From positions 34,545,245-34,609,244 of the forward strand of contig OY848917.1 in NCBI GenBank assembly GCA_963693285.1: a DNA stretch of 64,000 nt, written 5' to 3'. The translations under genes were made by a program, and so were the position numbers. Positions 33,239 through 42,725 of this stretch are shown piece after piece; position 1 is the first letter of the stretch; the number at the start of each line of letters is the position of its first letter. The stretch comes from Xestospongia muta. Taxonomy: Eukaryota > Porifera > Demospongiae > Haplosclerida > Petrosiidae. The notes under the pieces are model-generated. The model saw only the letters and a program-made list of their open reading frames with translations, searched no databases and was not told where the DNA came from.

Positions 33239-33261
33239 TTCCAGTTAGTGAGTTGAAAATA

Positions 33262-33479
33262 CGTTCCCCTTGTGACGTCATATAAGAGCCCCACCCTATC
33301 AGGAAGAACATTGCAATTGCAGAAGAAGCCTTGAAAGAGCTTCAAAAAGAAGCTTGCCTTTAACAGTGATAACAATTTTAAAAAATTTTTGAAATATTTT
33401 TAGGGTGAATTGCATATGTCAAAGATAACATTTATGCAAAAAAATTATATTTAATTTTGGCATGTCCCCCCCCCCCCCT
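33262..33479 (-). repeat. Kolobok right terminal inverted repeat
   Basis: Reverse complement of 29308-29528 with a few differences. It contains the palindrome tgacgtca (33272-33279) and a run of about 14 C at the outer end. TTAA follows at 33480-33483. Confidence 0.88.
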
Positions 33480-33483
33480 TTAA

Positions 33484-34084
33484 TATGTTTGGGGTTTAAA
33501 GTAACACCAGTTTTGTCACAGTTATATAAAATTCTCCCTGTCAGTTGTTTTAGCCCTAACCATTGCTAACGGCACAGTAATATTGATTTTTGTTTGTGGC
33601 AGTATCATTACTGCTAAGATTATTATTAATAATTCCTATCAACATTCCATGTTTAACCTCTCATATTTTTCAATAAAACATAAGTCATCATCACTGCCTG
33701 GTATGTTATGCCTAAATTATTTATTTTTAAAATGATTTACCTACTTTAAACTTAATATTATTGAAAAAAAACAGTAATCCAAGGTAATAACAGCTAAATA
33801 TATTGCTTCTTTTATCATCTTGTTGTTATGTAGCCTTTAGAAAGGCTTCCATTCTTAATGGGTTAATCATGAATATTTGACCAGCTGCAACAAGACTAAC
33901 AATTAAGTTCCTCAATTTTTACGTATACTGCCATACTTAGACACTTCTTTAATTTGATCTTCCGATATCAAAACAAAGCAATAAAATACTCATAAACACA
34001 ATTGAATTACATGTAGCTAACAAAAAGGTAGCTTATTGATATTACTTCTCGCAATGTAAGTTATACAGTCCAGCTACTGTATAT
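33484..34084. other. No feature recognised
   Basis: AT-rich flank of the Kolobok insertion without coding pattern. Confidence 0.45.
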
Positions 34085-34201
34085 CAATTCTCTAGGTCCC
34101 GCTGAAGCAAGCTATCATTTATGATGCGAATTTGCGTCATTCCTCATTACAGTAGCAACATATCATGATGCAATTTTGCGTCAATCGTTAAAAAGGGTTA
34201 A
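34085..34201. repeat. PiggyBac-like terminus with subterminal GATGC/GCGTC repeats and TTAA
   Basis: Contains atgatgcgaatttgcgtcat and, 35 bp on, atgatgcaattttgcgtcaa. It ends cgttaaaaaggg followed by TTAA (34198-34201). The same arrangement (CCCTTT... next to TTAA, repeated subterminal words) marks the piggyBac ends at 16858 and 21025, but the sequence is of another family. Confidence 0.5.
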
Positions 34202-34724
34202 TCAGCTCTACATATCAAATATATCAAATGCATTATTATGATATCATTTACAATTGTCATGATATCATCTAATAATTATATCCACTAAAACTCACTTCAT
34301 TTTCTAAGACATTGTTATCTCTCATTTCCTCCTATATAAACACTTAAAAAAATTACTAATAATAAATATGATATGAACCAAGTGCTACCAATCTTGTCAA
34401 GATTTTTTAGAGTCTTCGAATTAATGCTGATTAAAGTGCATGGATAATTAATTAAAAGAAACTTACTTCACTGTCAGTAAAATCTGTAATAGCCATGAAA
34501 AATGTTTCTAAACTTAACTTAAATAATATTGACTATAAAAATTACTTAAAGTCTGAAGATTATCCGAGGTGAGGCAATTTATGATGACATTTGATGATTC
34601 AACAGTAGATAGAATTTGACGTGGATTTCTCAACGCACATTAAGCATCCGAACATGACTATTTACTGATCTGATGTATTGATCTGGTGTTTTTATCTTTG
34701 CCACAATTGTGTTTTTGTCACTGT
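34202..34724. other. No feature recognised
   Basis: AT-rich, no coding pattern. Confidence 0.45.
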
Positions 34725-35610
34725 ACTTACACTATTGTCATGTAACATTTCTCAACCCCCCCCCCCTTGTCTATACTGGGTGACTAGCTACAGTAGAAAT
34801 AATATCTAGTTATACTGGACTAATGCTGCCTTTTTTCCAGTTGTTTATGTTAAGTATGTCACTTCTGTGCTGTTACTTAGTCAATGTTAGTTTATATTTT
34901 TATAATATCTTAGTGGAATAATAGAAAATCCTGTCTTACCTCTTCTTCATTTTTGCTTCCCGAAGGAGTGATGTTATCTTCACTTTATTTTCCAATAAAG
35001 ACATTCCTATCAGAACAAATAAGTGCTAAAATAGCTTTCATTATACAATACATTGTCTATAACTTACTTGCACTTGGTTTTTAATAAGCTCCAAATCAAT
35101 CTTCCCCTCATTTTTGGCAATACATTTTCTATAACTTACACTTGGTTTTTGCATTAAGCTCCACATCATTTATTGGAACATTAAATGTAAAGAGAATAAA
35201 CAAACTATAACTGAAATGACCAAATCTAAAGTGGAGGAAAAAAACACCTTAGGCAGTATGTTGGCAAGTTATTCTAGTTTTGAAGACATCGGCCCATAGC
35301 AAATCATTTTAGGTTAATAATAATAGTGTGTATATAACATAATATAGATAAAACCTGCATGTCTCCAATGTAGTTTTAGTGAAAAGAAATTAGAAAAATA
35401 TCTTCAGTTTAGATAGGGCATGTTTATAATGGTTCTGGATGTTAAATCAATCCTCTATTGGTTTTCTTGTTTTTTTATCAATGATTATTACATTTGGTAT
35501 TATTGCTTTGACATGGGATCAAATGGATGAGGTACTTTGAACTTGATGGTACATTGCAAATTAGTTCAGTAATTTGCTCAAAGTTAAAGTCTGAGGCAAG
35601 ATGATAACAA
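34725..35610. repeat. Dispersed duplication, copy 1 (copy 2 at 38690-39445)
   Basis: Shared blocks in order: tattgtcatgtaacatttct, tatactgggtgactagc, agtagaaataatatctagtt, ttaagtatgtcacttctgtg, ggagtgatgttatcttcact, gacattcctatcagaacaaa, and tgctttgacatgggatcaa at the far end. Identity is about 85-95 % in blocks, with deletions between them. The unit contains coding remnants (see 35500-35935 and 38914-39318). Confidence 0.8.
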
Positions 35611-35935
35611 GCATGTTTACTGACATCATACTATGAAGAGATTCATCTTTTTGTGAGGTAAGCTTCTTCCACCTATGACAAGCTGGTGAATTGTCATATG
35701 AGTGGTGCTCTTCCTGCTGGAAAGTACATATCAGTTCAAATATATTACAATGTCGCTTCCTGACGATCTTGTTCAGGTGGCTGTGCCATTCATTTAAGTG
35801 ATTGTTCGTACATGGTCCCATTGCCTTGAACACATTCCGGGTCTAGATCAAAAACATTCCCGCAATCCATGTACCATGTGTTCTCTATGTACTCAATGAA
35901 CTTATCAATGTCAGGGATTGCAGGCTTTCCTACTT
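35500..35935 (-). pseudogene. Transposase C-terminal fragment, MULE-like
   Basis: Minus frames: PAIPDIDKFIEYIENTWY, then after a shift TNNHLNEWHSHLNKIVRKRH, CNIFELICTFQQEEHHSY and a short basic tail, ending SDFNFEQITELI near 35570. The motif (R)TNN..E.WH..L...V...H.N.FELI......E is typical of the end of the DDE domain in a MULE-type family that often carries FLYWCH fingers. The catalytic part upstream is replaced by RNase H sequence. Confidence 0.5.
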
Positions 35936-36140
35936 CGTAATCTTGTCAAGCAAGTCTGACATACATTGTTGGCACCTTGTGATGTGGCTCCCCACTCTTT
36001 GAGAGAGACTTCAGATTCTATTGCTAAAACTGGTTTCCTCAGTAAAAGGGGCTTACCACTCCACCAATCGAGGTCTGCTCTCACTATCTTAAATAAAACA
36101 TTGTTACTGTGAGCTATTGCACATGACAATCTCAATACAC
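35911..36140 (-). pseudogene. Retrotransposon RNase H fragment (DIRS-like)
   Basis: The minus frame reads FKIVRADLDWWSGKPLLLRK, PVLAIESEVSLKEWGATSQG. The spacing W(W)...L.......P...I..D.S..GWGA matches the start of the RNase H domain after the reverse transcriptase in DIRS-type and related elements; the catalytic Asp of the consensus T-D-A-S is replaced (SEVS). No polymerase domain is attached. Confidence 0.5.
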
Positions 36141-36375
36141 TGACCTGAATTATTATTAGCTTTTACAATAACACTTGTTTTCTTGTATTAATAGTCTAAG
36201 TCAGTATCAGTAAAGAGAGATTTTACTGAAAGTATAACAAATCAAAAATATTCACATGCACAGAATAGACCAACACACACACACACAGCTTGTATCTTTT
36301 ATAACAAAATTTGCCTAAAACAGTGCTTCCAAAGGGAACATTTTAACTAGCTTTAGTTGTCAGTTTACCAAATAT

Positions 36376-37200
36376 TTAAAAGTTCTTGGTCAGTAGATTC
36401 TCCTCAAAAGTGTAACAATTGTAGTTTGGCACAACAACTAGGATATCTGCTTTGTAGAGAGCATCATACATTCTGATTTGAACAACAAATGAAATGGATG
36501 TATTCTGGTATATTAACTTGTTTTTTTCTTTTAGATGAGTTGAAATAAATTTTCTATCTATTCGAAATGTACCACAGGCATATATTTCATCTTCAAGAAG
36601 CTTCTCTAACAAAGGAACAGTTGTAAAATAGTTTTCAAAGAGCAGATGGTAGTTCCCTCTCACTAATTCTCTTGCTACTTTATAACAACAGATTCTCTGA
36701 GGTTAGTTGTGACATTTTCCCCATTCATAACACTATATATTTCAAACTGGCTAATGGTATCCATTTGAGCTATCTACTCTTATCCACGCTTTGATGCCAC
36801 TTCTAATCAGTTTCTTAGGATCATATTGCTTCAAACTAGACCTACCCTTGAACCTAATCATTGAACCTAATCAGTGCCTTGTCAATTGAGTTTTCTTTAT
36901 GAGTCCTGTAGCTGTCAATCATTTTTGCATTTACAGTATCAATAATTGGTCTTACTTTACCGTGTTTATCATAACCATCTTCTCCCCTTTTAGGTAGTGT
37001 GGTGTTATCATGAAAATGTAAATACCTTCTAATTTCAATAAATCTATTTTGGCTTATTCTGCTAGCCACAGGAAAATGTAGCATTGGACTAATAAACCAG
37101 AAATCATAAAGGTGTGGCAACTTCACTACCCCCATAAATCCAACAAACGCCCTTGTTTCAATTCTTCAAACAAATTTCATTAATTTCTCATTAAATTGAT
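36376..37200 (-). pseudogene. piggyBac transposase, central part
   Basis: Minus strand from about 37140: GVVKLPHLYDFWFISPML, ASRISQNRFIEIRRYLHFHD, KVRPIIDTVNAKM and SIDKALIRFND. After a frame break come RFKGRSSLKQYDPKKLIRSG and IKAWIRVDSSNGY, then RGNYHLLFENYFTTVPLLEK and ACGTFRIDRK, ending at 36376. It covers the DDE_Tnp_1_7 domain up to just before the third catalytic residue. The first catalytic block reads SIDKALI where SIDEAMI is usual, and the second reads FENYF where (F/V)DN(F/Y)F is usual, so two catalytic Asp positions are altered as well as frames broken. Confidence 0.75.
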
Positions 37201-37476
37201 TCTGTTCAATTTCCTATTGAATTTAATTTGTCTTTGGCTATTGTATTTTCTATGTTGTGTTAGAATTCCTGACGCACTTTTGGTGTGTCAAAATTGCACA
37301 AATACATAACACACTAAAATTATCCTCTCACAGCATAAAATTTTTGACAGTGTATAGTGAACACACACGTGCACTTTCTGCCACTCAAGATGATGCATAG
37401 TAACAGTTGCTATGTTTTGACTGCATTTTGTTATGTCATTGCATAAGCTCTATAGCAAATAAATAATTAGTCTTGT
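37201..37476. other. No gene; short repeat-like words
   Basis: Includes gacgcacttttggtgtgtca (37272-37291), a small near-palindromic stretch that may belong to the end of the adjacent piggyBac element. Confidence 0.35.
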
Positions 37477-37484
37477 CCCCAGAC

Positions 37485-37954
37485 TAGGCCTTCCCCAATT
37501 ATGCTACAATTTTTTCAGATTATTCTATTCTTTAATTCTTTAAGAAATTCAATTATTCAATTTTAATAATACATATTATTCCATATGAAATGCCCATTAT
37601 TCTTATAAATATTAGAGTACATCATTGTATTGTAGCATCACAGAGGTCTCAATATAGTCTTGCAATGCTGCAGTTTGCTTTTCATTGAATGAATTCGACA
37701 GAATTGAGAAAGCTCTCTCTGCAGCACTTGATGAAGGTTGTAACAGTAATGTACATCGGCACGCTTTAGACCAGGTAGGAAGCTCTGCTTCATGTCTCTT
37801 CCACCATGCACATGGACTCCAGTTCAATTGGCTGCCACACCTACTTTATTCAAAAATTCTTTGCCTATTATTCTAACATTATTCTAGTATGCTAATCACA
37901 AAAATAAGTGACCCATTATTCACAAATTATGCTGGCATAATTGGGGAAAGCCTA
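37485..37954. mobile_element. 470-bp hAT deletion derivative with perfect target duplication
   Basis: Ends: taggccttccccaattatgc on the left and, in reverse complement, taggctttccccaattatgc on the right. The 8-bp flank ccccagac is identical on both sides (37477-37484 and 37955-37962). Inside, the minus strand encodes only the C-terminal dimerisation domain of a hAT transposase, in frame: WWKRHEAELPTWSKACRCTL, PSSSAAERAFSILSNSFNEK and YIETSVMLQYNDVL (37827-37612). Everything else of the parent transposase is missing, so it must have been moved in trans. Confidence 0.88.
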
Positions 37955-37962
37955 CCCCAGAC

Positions 37963-38689
37963 CTACTCTCAAGCTTAATTAGGTCTAGTCCTGAAATCTG
38001 TTACTCCTGCTGTTCTGACCTAAACTGTAAACACAAAGATCGTGTTATTATAAGAAACAAGAATGATGAATATTCTTGTTTATACTCCATAGTTGGAATT
38101 CAATTTTGGGAAGTTTTTACAATACTCAACTAAGCCACTTGACAATTTAACATTTTTCTTAATTGGAAGGATATAAACAAGTACTGCCTTACACATTCCT
38201 AGCATTTGATAGACTTTATCATGTGTACTCTTTGAAGCTGTGCAGTCAAAGCCATGACATGTACTGTTGGTGGAACAAGGCTTCTAATTTCTACACCTGC
38301 TGAGTTCCTTGAAATAGTTATAGACATTCACAACAACCTCATTTGTTTGTGACCTCAGTCTCTTCACGAACATGAGAGAAAATGTGACATGCCATGCACA
38401 TGAACAAATAATGAATAAAATTAACATGTTCTTCAGTGCTATTTGCATATAATAGGAAATACCTCCCTCACCTTACATTCCATGCATACAGAGTAAAATA
38501 CTGTCTTGCCTCCTCTTTGTTTCTTATGGGATGAAGCTGGAGGCTTTTCTATTATCATGAGTGTCAGACTATGGTATATAAAGTTTTAATACAAAGTAAG
38601 CTCCCTTGCCTCTTCTTCCTTTTGTTTTTATAGTAAGTGGCAAAAAGTATGTACAGTCATTACATGAAATGAAACAGACATTTTGTTCA
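37963..38689. other. Mostly unassigned; possible transposase N-terminal remnant near 38230-38400 (-)
   Basis: The minus strand near 38370-38290 reads RLRSQTNEVVVNVYNYFKEL. This resembles the first helix (LRS.TR..V.NV..Y) of helix-turn-helix N-termini in some animal transposases; the continuation has stops. At 38480-38630 a repeat related to 8380-8480 is found. Confidence 0.3.
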
Positions 38690-39445
38690 TGTACACATAC
38701 TATTGTCATGTAACATTTCTCGGCATCCCCTGCCTATACTGGGTGACTAGCCACAGTAGAAATAATATCTAGTTATACTGGACTAATACTGCCTTTTTTC
38801 CAGTTGTATAGATGTTAACATTGTTTATGTTAAGTATGTCACTTCTGTGCTGTTACTTAGTCAATGTTAGATTATTTTTAAAAAATCTTAGTGGAATAAC
38901 AGAAAGTCCTTTCTTACCTCCTCTTCATTTTTGCTTCCCAAAGGAGTGATGTTATCTTCACTTTCTTTTCCAAAAAGACATTCCTATCAGAACAAATAAG
39001 TGCTGGGATAGCCTTCGTTATACACATATATTTCACATTAAATCTTCCCCTCATTTTTGGCTGATGTGACAAGTGTGTGCTGCTTCCCACAACCCATCTG
39101 GTTGAAGTCCATCCTGTTGTACAGCATATTTTCTTTGAGAGCTTGCTAGCCTTGCACTTTCTAAGCTGAAGATAATCCTCTAGCTCCTTGTCACTAAAAC
39201 TACTCTGGAGACATGTAGGTTTTATGGAGGAATTAAGGCATATATTGAAACAGGACTTTTTGTTGGTACTATTGTCTGTGAGATAACAGGCCCTATACAT
39301 AGTTGTAAATAAATTCACTTACCAATGATTATTACACTTGGTGTTATTGCTTTGACATGGGATCAAGTGGATGAGGTACCTTGAACTTAATGGTACATTG
39401 CAAATTACTTCAATAATTCAAAGTTAAAGTCTGAGGCAAGATGAT
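38690..39445. repeat. Dispersed duplication, copy 2 (copy 1 at 34725-35610)
   Basis: Partner of the block at 34725-35610; the shared ends are tattgtcatgtaacatttct on the left and aagtctgaggcaagatgat on the right. Confidence 0.8.
38914..39318 (-). CDS. Open frame of 134 codons inside the duplicated repeat, unknown
   Basis: The frame contains SSFSDKELEDYLQLRKCKAS, then KLSKKICCTTGWTSTRWVVG and HLSHQPKMRGRFNVKYM. The middle (a two-Cys, Trp-rich segment) could be a zinc-binding module, but I cannot name it. The matching area in copy 1 (34940-35330) is interrupted. It is likely the N-terminal part of the transposon whose C-terminus lies at 35500-35935. Confidence 0.3.
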   Translation of the reverse strand: MNLFTTMYRACYLTDNSTNKKSCFNICLNSSIKPTCLQSSFSDKELEDYLQLRKCKASKLSKKICCTTGWTSTRWVVGSSTHLSHQPKMRGRFNVKYMCITKAIPALICSDRNVFLEKKVKITSLLWEAKMKRR

Positions 39446-39719
39446 ACATTCGTTCCTTTATCATGATAGCAAATTTGATATAATGATAAATGTGTGTATG
39501 TGTGTATATCTAGATCATAGCCTATTGATGGTGGTACATGAAACTCCTGTGGCATCAGAGGTTCATTTTATAGATTTATGCCTGCTGAGCTCCTCCCATC
39601 AACATTCACAGTGGTCATTTTTGGTGTGATACAATACTGGAACAATATAGTACAAATTCTCATCTGGATGTCACCATCTAACTTCTTAACGTTACTTTTA
39701 AAAATCTGGACCGCCCTTT

Positions 39720-40130
39720 CTACTAATTCATTTGAGCTTTCATGTTAGAACTGATCTGAATGTGTTTGATTTCAATGATGCATGGAAGGATTTAAACTCT
39801 GAACTGACAAAACCTGAATCAATGTCCAACATTGTTTGTTCAGGACAACCGTGTGTGTCAAAAATTGAATGTAGTACTCAAATAGTGGCTTTTCTGGAAG
39901 TTGATGGAACTATACAAACTTCTACTCATTTAGTATATAAATCTCTATTAATATTAGGTAGTACTTGTTGAGAAAAGGTCCGGCGTGATCTATGTGAACT
40001 TGTGACCATGGGTGTCTAGAAGTTTTCCCATGGATGAAGAGGTCCTTTTGGTGTGATTGCTGGATGCACCTGGCAAGCATAACACTTGTCAACCAGGTCT
40101 TCAATAGCTTGATCAATACCAATATTTACC
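39720..40130 (-). pseudogene. Ty3/gypsy-type integrase fragment
   Basis: Minus strand: IEDLVDKCYAC-like start, then HPWSQVHIDHAGPFLNKYYL with the first integrase Asp (HIDHAGPF), ILIEIYILNE, and after stops VLHSIFDTHGCPEQTMLDID and SEFKSFHASLKSNTFRSVLT. In gypsy integrases W.RVH.D.AGPF...YL...D...KW is followed by IFA.HG.P...VSDNG..F.S.EF..F. The second Asp block reads LDIDSGF. Frames change at least twice; no LTR was recognised nearby. Confidence 0.7.
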
Positions 40131-40289
40131 GATATTTGATGACATGGTCATGATCTTTCTATTGAGCCAAGCTGTGTAACAGAATGTTTTTATTCTGTAT
40201 AGATGGATGTAAGATAGAGCTATGGTATGGATTTGCTTAAAAAAAAGTTGTTATAGCTGTAGATACTAGACACAGATATCACTTTCTTG

Positions 40290-40457
40290 TTGGTATGAAT
40301 GTATTACCTTCTTTTTCATCCTCATTGATACCTTCAAATACTCTGAAATCATCATCAGTAACAGACTCTTGAGGATTGTCTAGTTCAAGGAAATAGTTGT
40401 CTCATTGACCTCATGAATTACATCCTCTGCTGTGGACATCCTAGGTCTTTTTGCCAT
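40290..40457 (-). pseudogene. piggyBac transposase first exon
   Basis: Starts MAKRPRMSTAEDVIHEVNET at 40457; after one frame change it reads LDNPQESVTDDDFRVFEGIN and EDEKEG. The M....R.S..EV...+..D..P.....DDEF pattern is the usual acidic first exon of the local piggyBac families. No other part of the element is next to it. Confidence 0.45.
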
Positions 40458-40570
40458 GTTTATGTGCCACTCTATAATAGAATCGGCATCTGAGAAGAAT
40501 TCCTCCAAATTTTTGTCTAAAATTCTTAGTAGTAATTTCTACTTACTCCTTGAATGCCATGTCAGTTCAT

Positions 40571-41080
40571 AGGCGGATGAGGTACTTGTATTTTGGAGGG
40601 GGGGGGGGTTCACATGATAATAAATATGCAGACACAAATGTACCCATAATGGGGAAAGTATGTTCGATATAATCATAATCAGTATTACCAACATTAATTT
40701 AAAATGTACCAAAGTATTTCCTTCATTCATCATTTGCAAACGTTTTAGCTATTTCAACACAATGACAGAAAAACGGCTTAACAATTGTCTAGTCCTGTGT
40801 GTACACAATTGCCATAACTGATGAGTGTGATCTTGGCCCACAGATATGTCAAACGTTGTCTCAGTGCTTATAGGTGTTGATGAAACTGCTCAGAGTGTAT
40901 CTCACAGTCCCTATATCATCTGCAACTGCAGAACATACTTTCTCAGCAAGATTAACTTAGATTGGTTTTGTGGGCTAAGTAGCAAGCACAAAATTTAGAG
41001 GTGCTGAGCCCCCCTTTAAAAATATTGGGGGGGGGGCTCTAACCTCTCCAACCCCCCCCCCCCCCCTTCAGCTTCCTATG
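40571..41080. mobile_element. 510-bp hAT-like element with 8-bp direct flanks
   Basis: The direct repeat cagttcat occurs at 40563-40570 and 41081-41088. The left end (cat)aggcggatgaggtactt and the right end (reverse complement cataggaagctgaaggggg) resemble the ends of the DUF4371 hAT at 23104-25289, including inner G-runs (40597-40608 and, inverted, 41052-41066). The internal sequence on the minus strand has weak traces of a hAT C-terminus. The terminal CAT overlaps the last three bases of the left flank, so the exact boundary is ambiguous by 3 bp. Confidence 0.65.
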
Positions 41081-41088
41081 CAGTTCAT

Positions 41089-41844
41089 GAATGACTAATG
41101 GATTTGGATCATCACTATCATAAGATTCTTTGGTCATAAAATCAAGGGAATCTGCTTCCACTGATTTATTTCATTTGCTAAAACCACAAGACCTCTATTA
41201 TCAAAATTTCTATGCATGGATAAAAAACACATTATTATGTTACTTACATACCAATCTTTTTCTCTTCCTATACTTTTTAATTTTGCCTTCAAATTTCTCT
41301 TTCTCCTCATCTAAATACTGTCTTGTTAAGCCCTCATAACGACTTCTAACAGCAACTAAAAAACTGGACTATTTTACATAATACACAACCTTTTTATACC
41401 CATGACATCTTCCTCACTGTACTTATCACTATGTGCTAAAAGTACTTAACCAATTATTTTTCTTTATATACTTATTGTGAGCTGACTTCAAGCTATTCAT
41501 ACAATGTAAATAGTAACCAATTATTACTGCTAATTGTAACCTTTCATCTGGTTTAAATCCTTCTTCTAACTGGTCATGTATTGCAGTAACTTTCTTCTAC
41601 ATACAAAATTAGATGAAAAGATTTATCACTTAATGAAGATAAGTCTACAGACAATTCTCTAGTGACGTTTACTTTCTTTTATTCTGTTTGTAAACAATTG
41701 GAACTGCATGATGAATCATGAATTTTATCTTCCATTAAAGACAGTTGATGGCTGGATTCTGTATGCTTTTCCTGCCACTCATTCCACATGTCATCATAAT
41801 GTGTTGATAGTTTTTGGAACATTACAACTAGATTCAAGTGATGT
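41089..41844. other. No feature recognised
   Basis: AT-rich, short frames without motifs. Confidence 0.4.
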
Positions 41845-42000
41845 CTCATAAAAAATTAAGGTTAATTAACACAAGTAGTGGTGGTACCATCAATCTTTTG
41901 GATGATTGTTGTTCTGAGGATCATGATGGCTTCAGTCTCAGCTCTGATTCCTCTGAATGTTCTAATGTTAATGAAATGGCAGATGCACCTGATAAATGAT
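41845..42000 (+). CDS. Small acidic ORF, possible first exon of a transposase
   Basis: ATG TCT CAT at about 41845 opens a frame reading MSHKKLRLINTSSGG, then LLDDCCSEDHDGFSLSSDSS and NEMADAPDK with a stop near 41999. Ser/Asp-rich starts like this occur in the piggyBac first exons of the window. No continuation was found. Confidence 0.25.
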
Positions 42001-42436
42001 TAGAGTTGTACTCAACTGTTGTATAGTCTTCATACGTTCGGACACCAAAGCAATGTTTGATTTTCATGGCATCGTGATGGAGATCTCGAAATGGCAGCCA
42101 GGTCTGATGCCTACTGGAATCTTTGAATCTCACACTGATGCCATGGCAGCCAAAATTACTGAGAAGGCCCAGAAACTTGTGCAAACCACCATCCCCATCA
42201 TCGAGGTAAATGGTGCTTAGAGCAGGCATGCCTCTGTTGATAGAGTCAACAGACTCATTGGCTTCATGCAAGGGAATCAAACTGCCCATAGTAGAATGGT
42301 GAATATTGTTGAAAAGGCCAGAAACTACGAGAGGCCTTGAGAGACCAGCACATACTTGGATGAAAGTTAATACAGTCTTGGAAATGTTTTTTCTATTTAA
42401 TTTGGGCTTAATGAGTCTTGTTGACACAGTCTCCAA
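41921..42436 (-). other. GC-richer open patch, strand uncertain
   Basis: Between about 42,030 and 42,360 base composition rises and long frames are open on both strands. The minus frame (171 codons) contains TIYLDDGDGGLHKFLGLLSN and FGCHGISVRFKDSSRHQTWL. The plus frames contain AMFDFHGIVMEISKWQPGLM and ESHTDAMAAKITEKAQKLVQ, then HASVDRVNRLIGFMQGNQTA after a stop. Neither is recognised. The patch interrupts the upstream side of the membrane-protein exon at 42306-42725. Confidence 0.3.
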
Positions 42437-42725
42437 TCACACTATCCTTATCTACTATGTTGATGTAGTGTCTATTAGTCTGTCACTGACTGTATTTGTT
42501 GGTATAGTACTAGGTCATATCTACATGTACATTAAATTAAAATGTGGAGGAAAACTGTATGCTTTCATACAAAGGAATCAGACTCAAATTGAAGAAGAAG
42601 AGTCATCATTAAATGAGAGATCATCTAACACATCTGAAGAACAATATTCTCCAGCTCATACTGTTCTTAGAAAAGAGTCTTTAATATTTGGTTTTGAACT
42701 TACTGGATATGATGATGACAAATAA
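42306..42725 (+). CDS. C-terminal exon of a membrane protein (two hydrophobic segments, acidic cytoplasmic tail)
   Basis: The frame reads ERPAHTWMKVNTVLEMFFLF, NLGLMSLVDTVSNHTILIYY, VDVVSISLSLTVFVGIVLGH, IYMYIKLKC, then a hydrophilic tail with EEEESSLNERSSNTSEEQYS, ending GYDDDK at 42723 with a stop. Two hydrophobic stretches of about 20 residues (near residues 25-50 and 55-75 of the frame) are likely membrane helices. Such an ending (transmembrane block followed by a short Ser/Glu-rich tail) is common in large sponge and other invertebrate surface proteins with repetitive ectodomains; this family link is inference. Upstream exons are not identified. Confidence 0.45.
   Translation: MLKRPETTRGLERPAHTWMKVNTVLEMFFLFNLGLMSLVDTVSNHTILIYYVDVVSISLSLTVFVGIVLGHIYMYIKLKCGGKLYAFIQRNQTQIEEEESSLNERSSNTSEEQYSPAHTVLRKESLIFGFELTGYDDDK

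Larger units (their letters stand above)
29308..33479. mobile_element. Kolobok-superfamily DNA transposon, 4,172 bp, apparently intact
   Basis: The ends are near-identical inverted repeats (about 220 bp), starting AGGGGGGG and flanked by TTAA on both sides, the known target of Kolobok transposons. Inside are two convergent genes: a P2X7-ballast-domain gene (plus, 29556-30300) and a THAP-domain transposase (minus, 33238-30386), with 85 bp between their stop codons. All introns of the transposase and the last two of the ballast gene have GT/AG ends and keep the frame. The long G/C homopolymers at the termini may vary in length. I see no disabling change, so the copy could be autonomous or recently active; whether it is expressed cannot be told from sequence. 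Confidence 0.88.
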
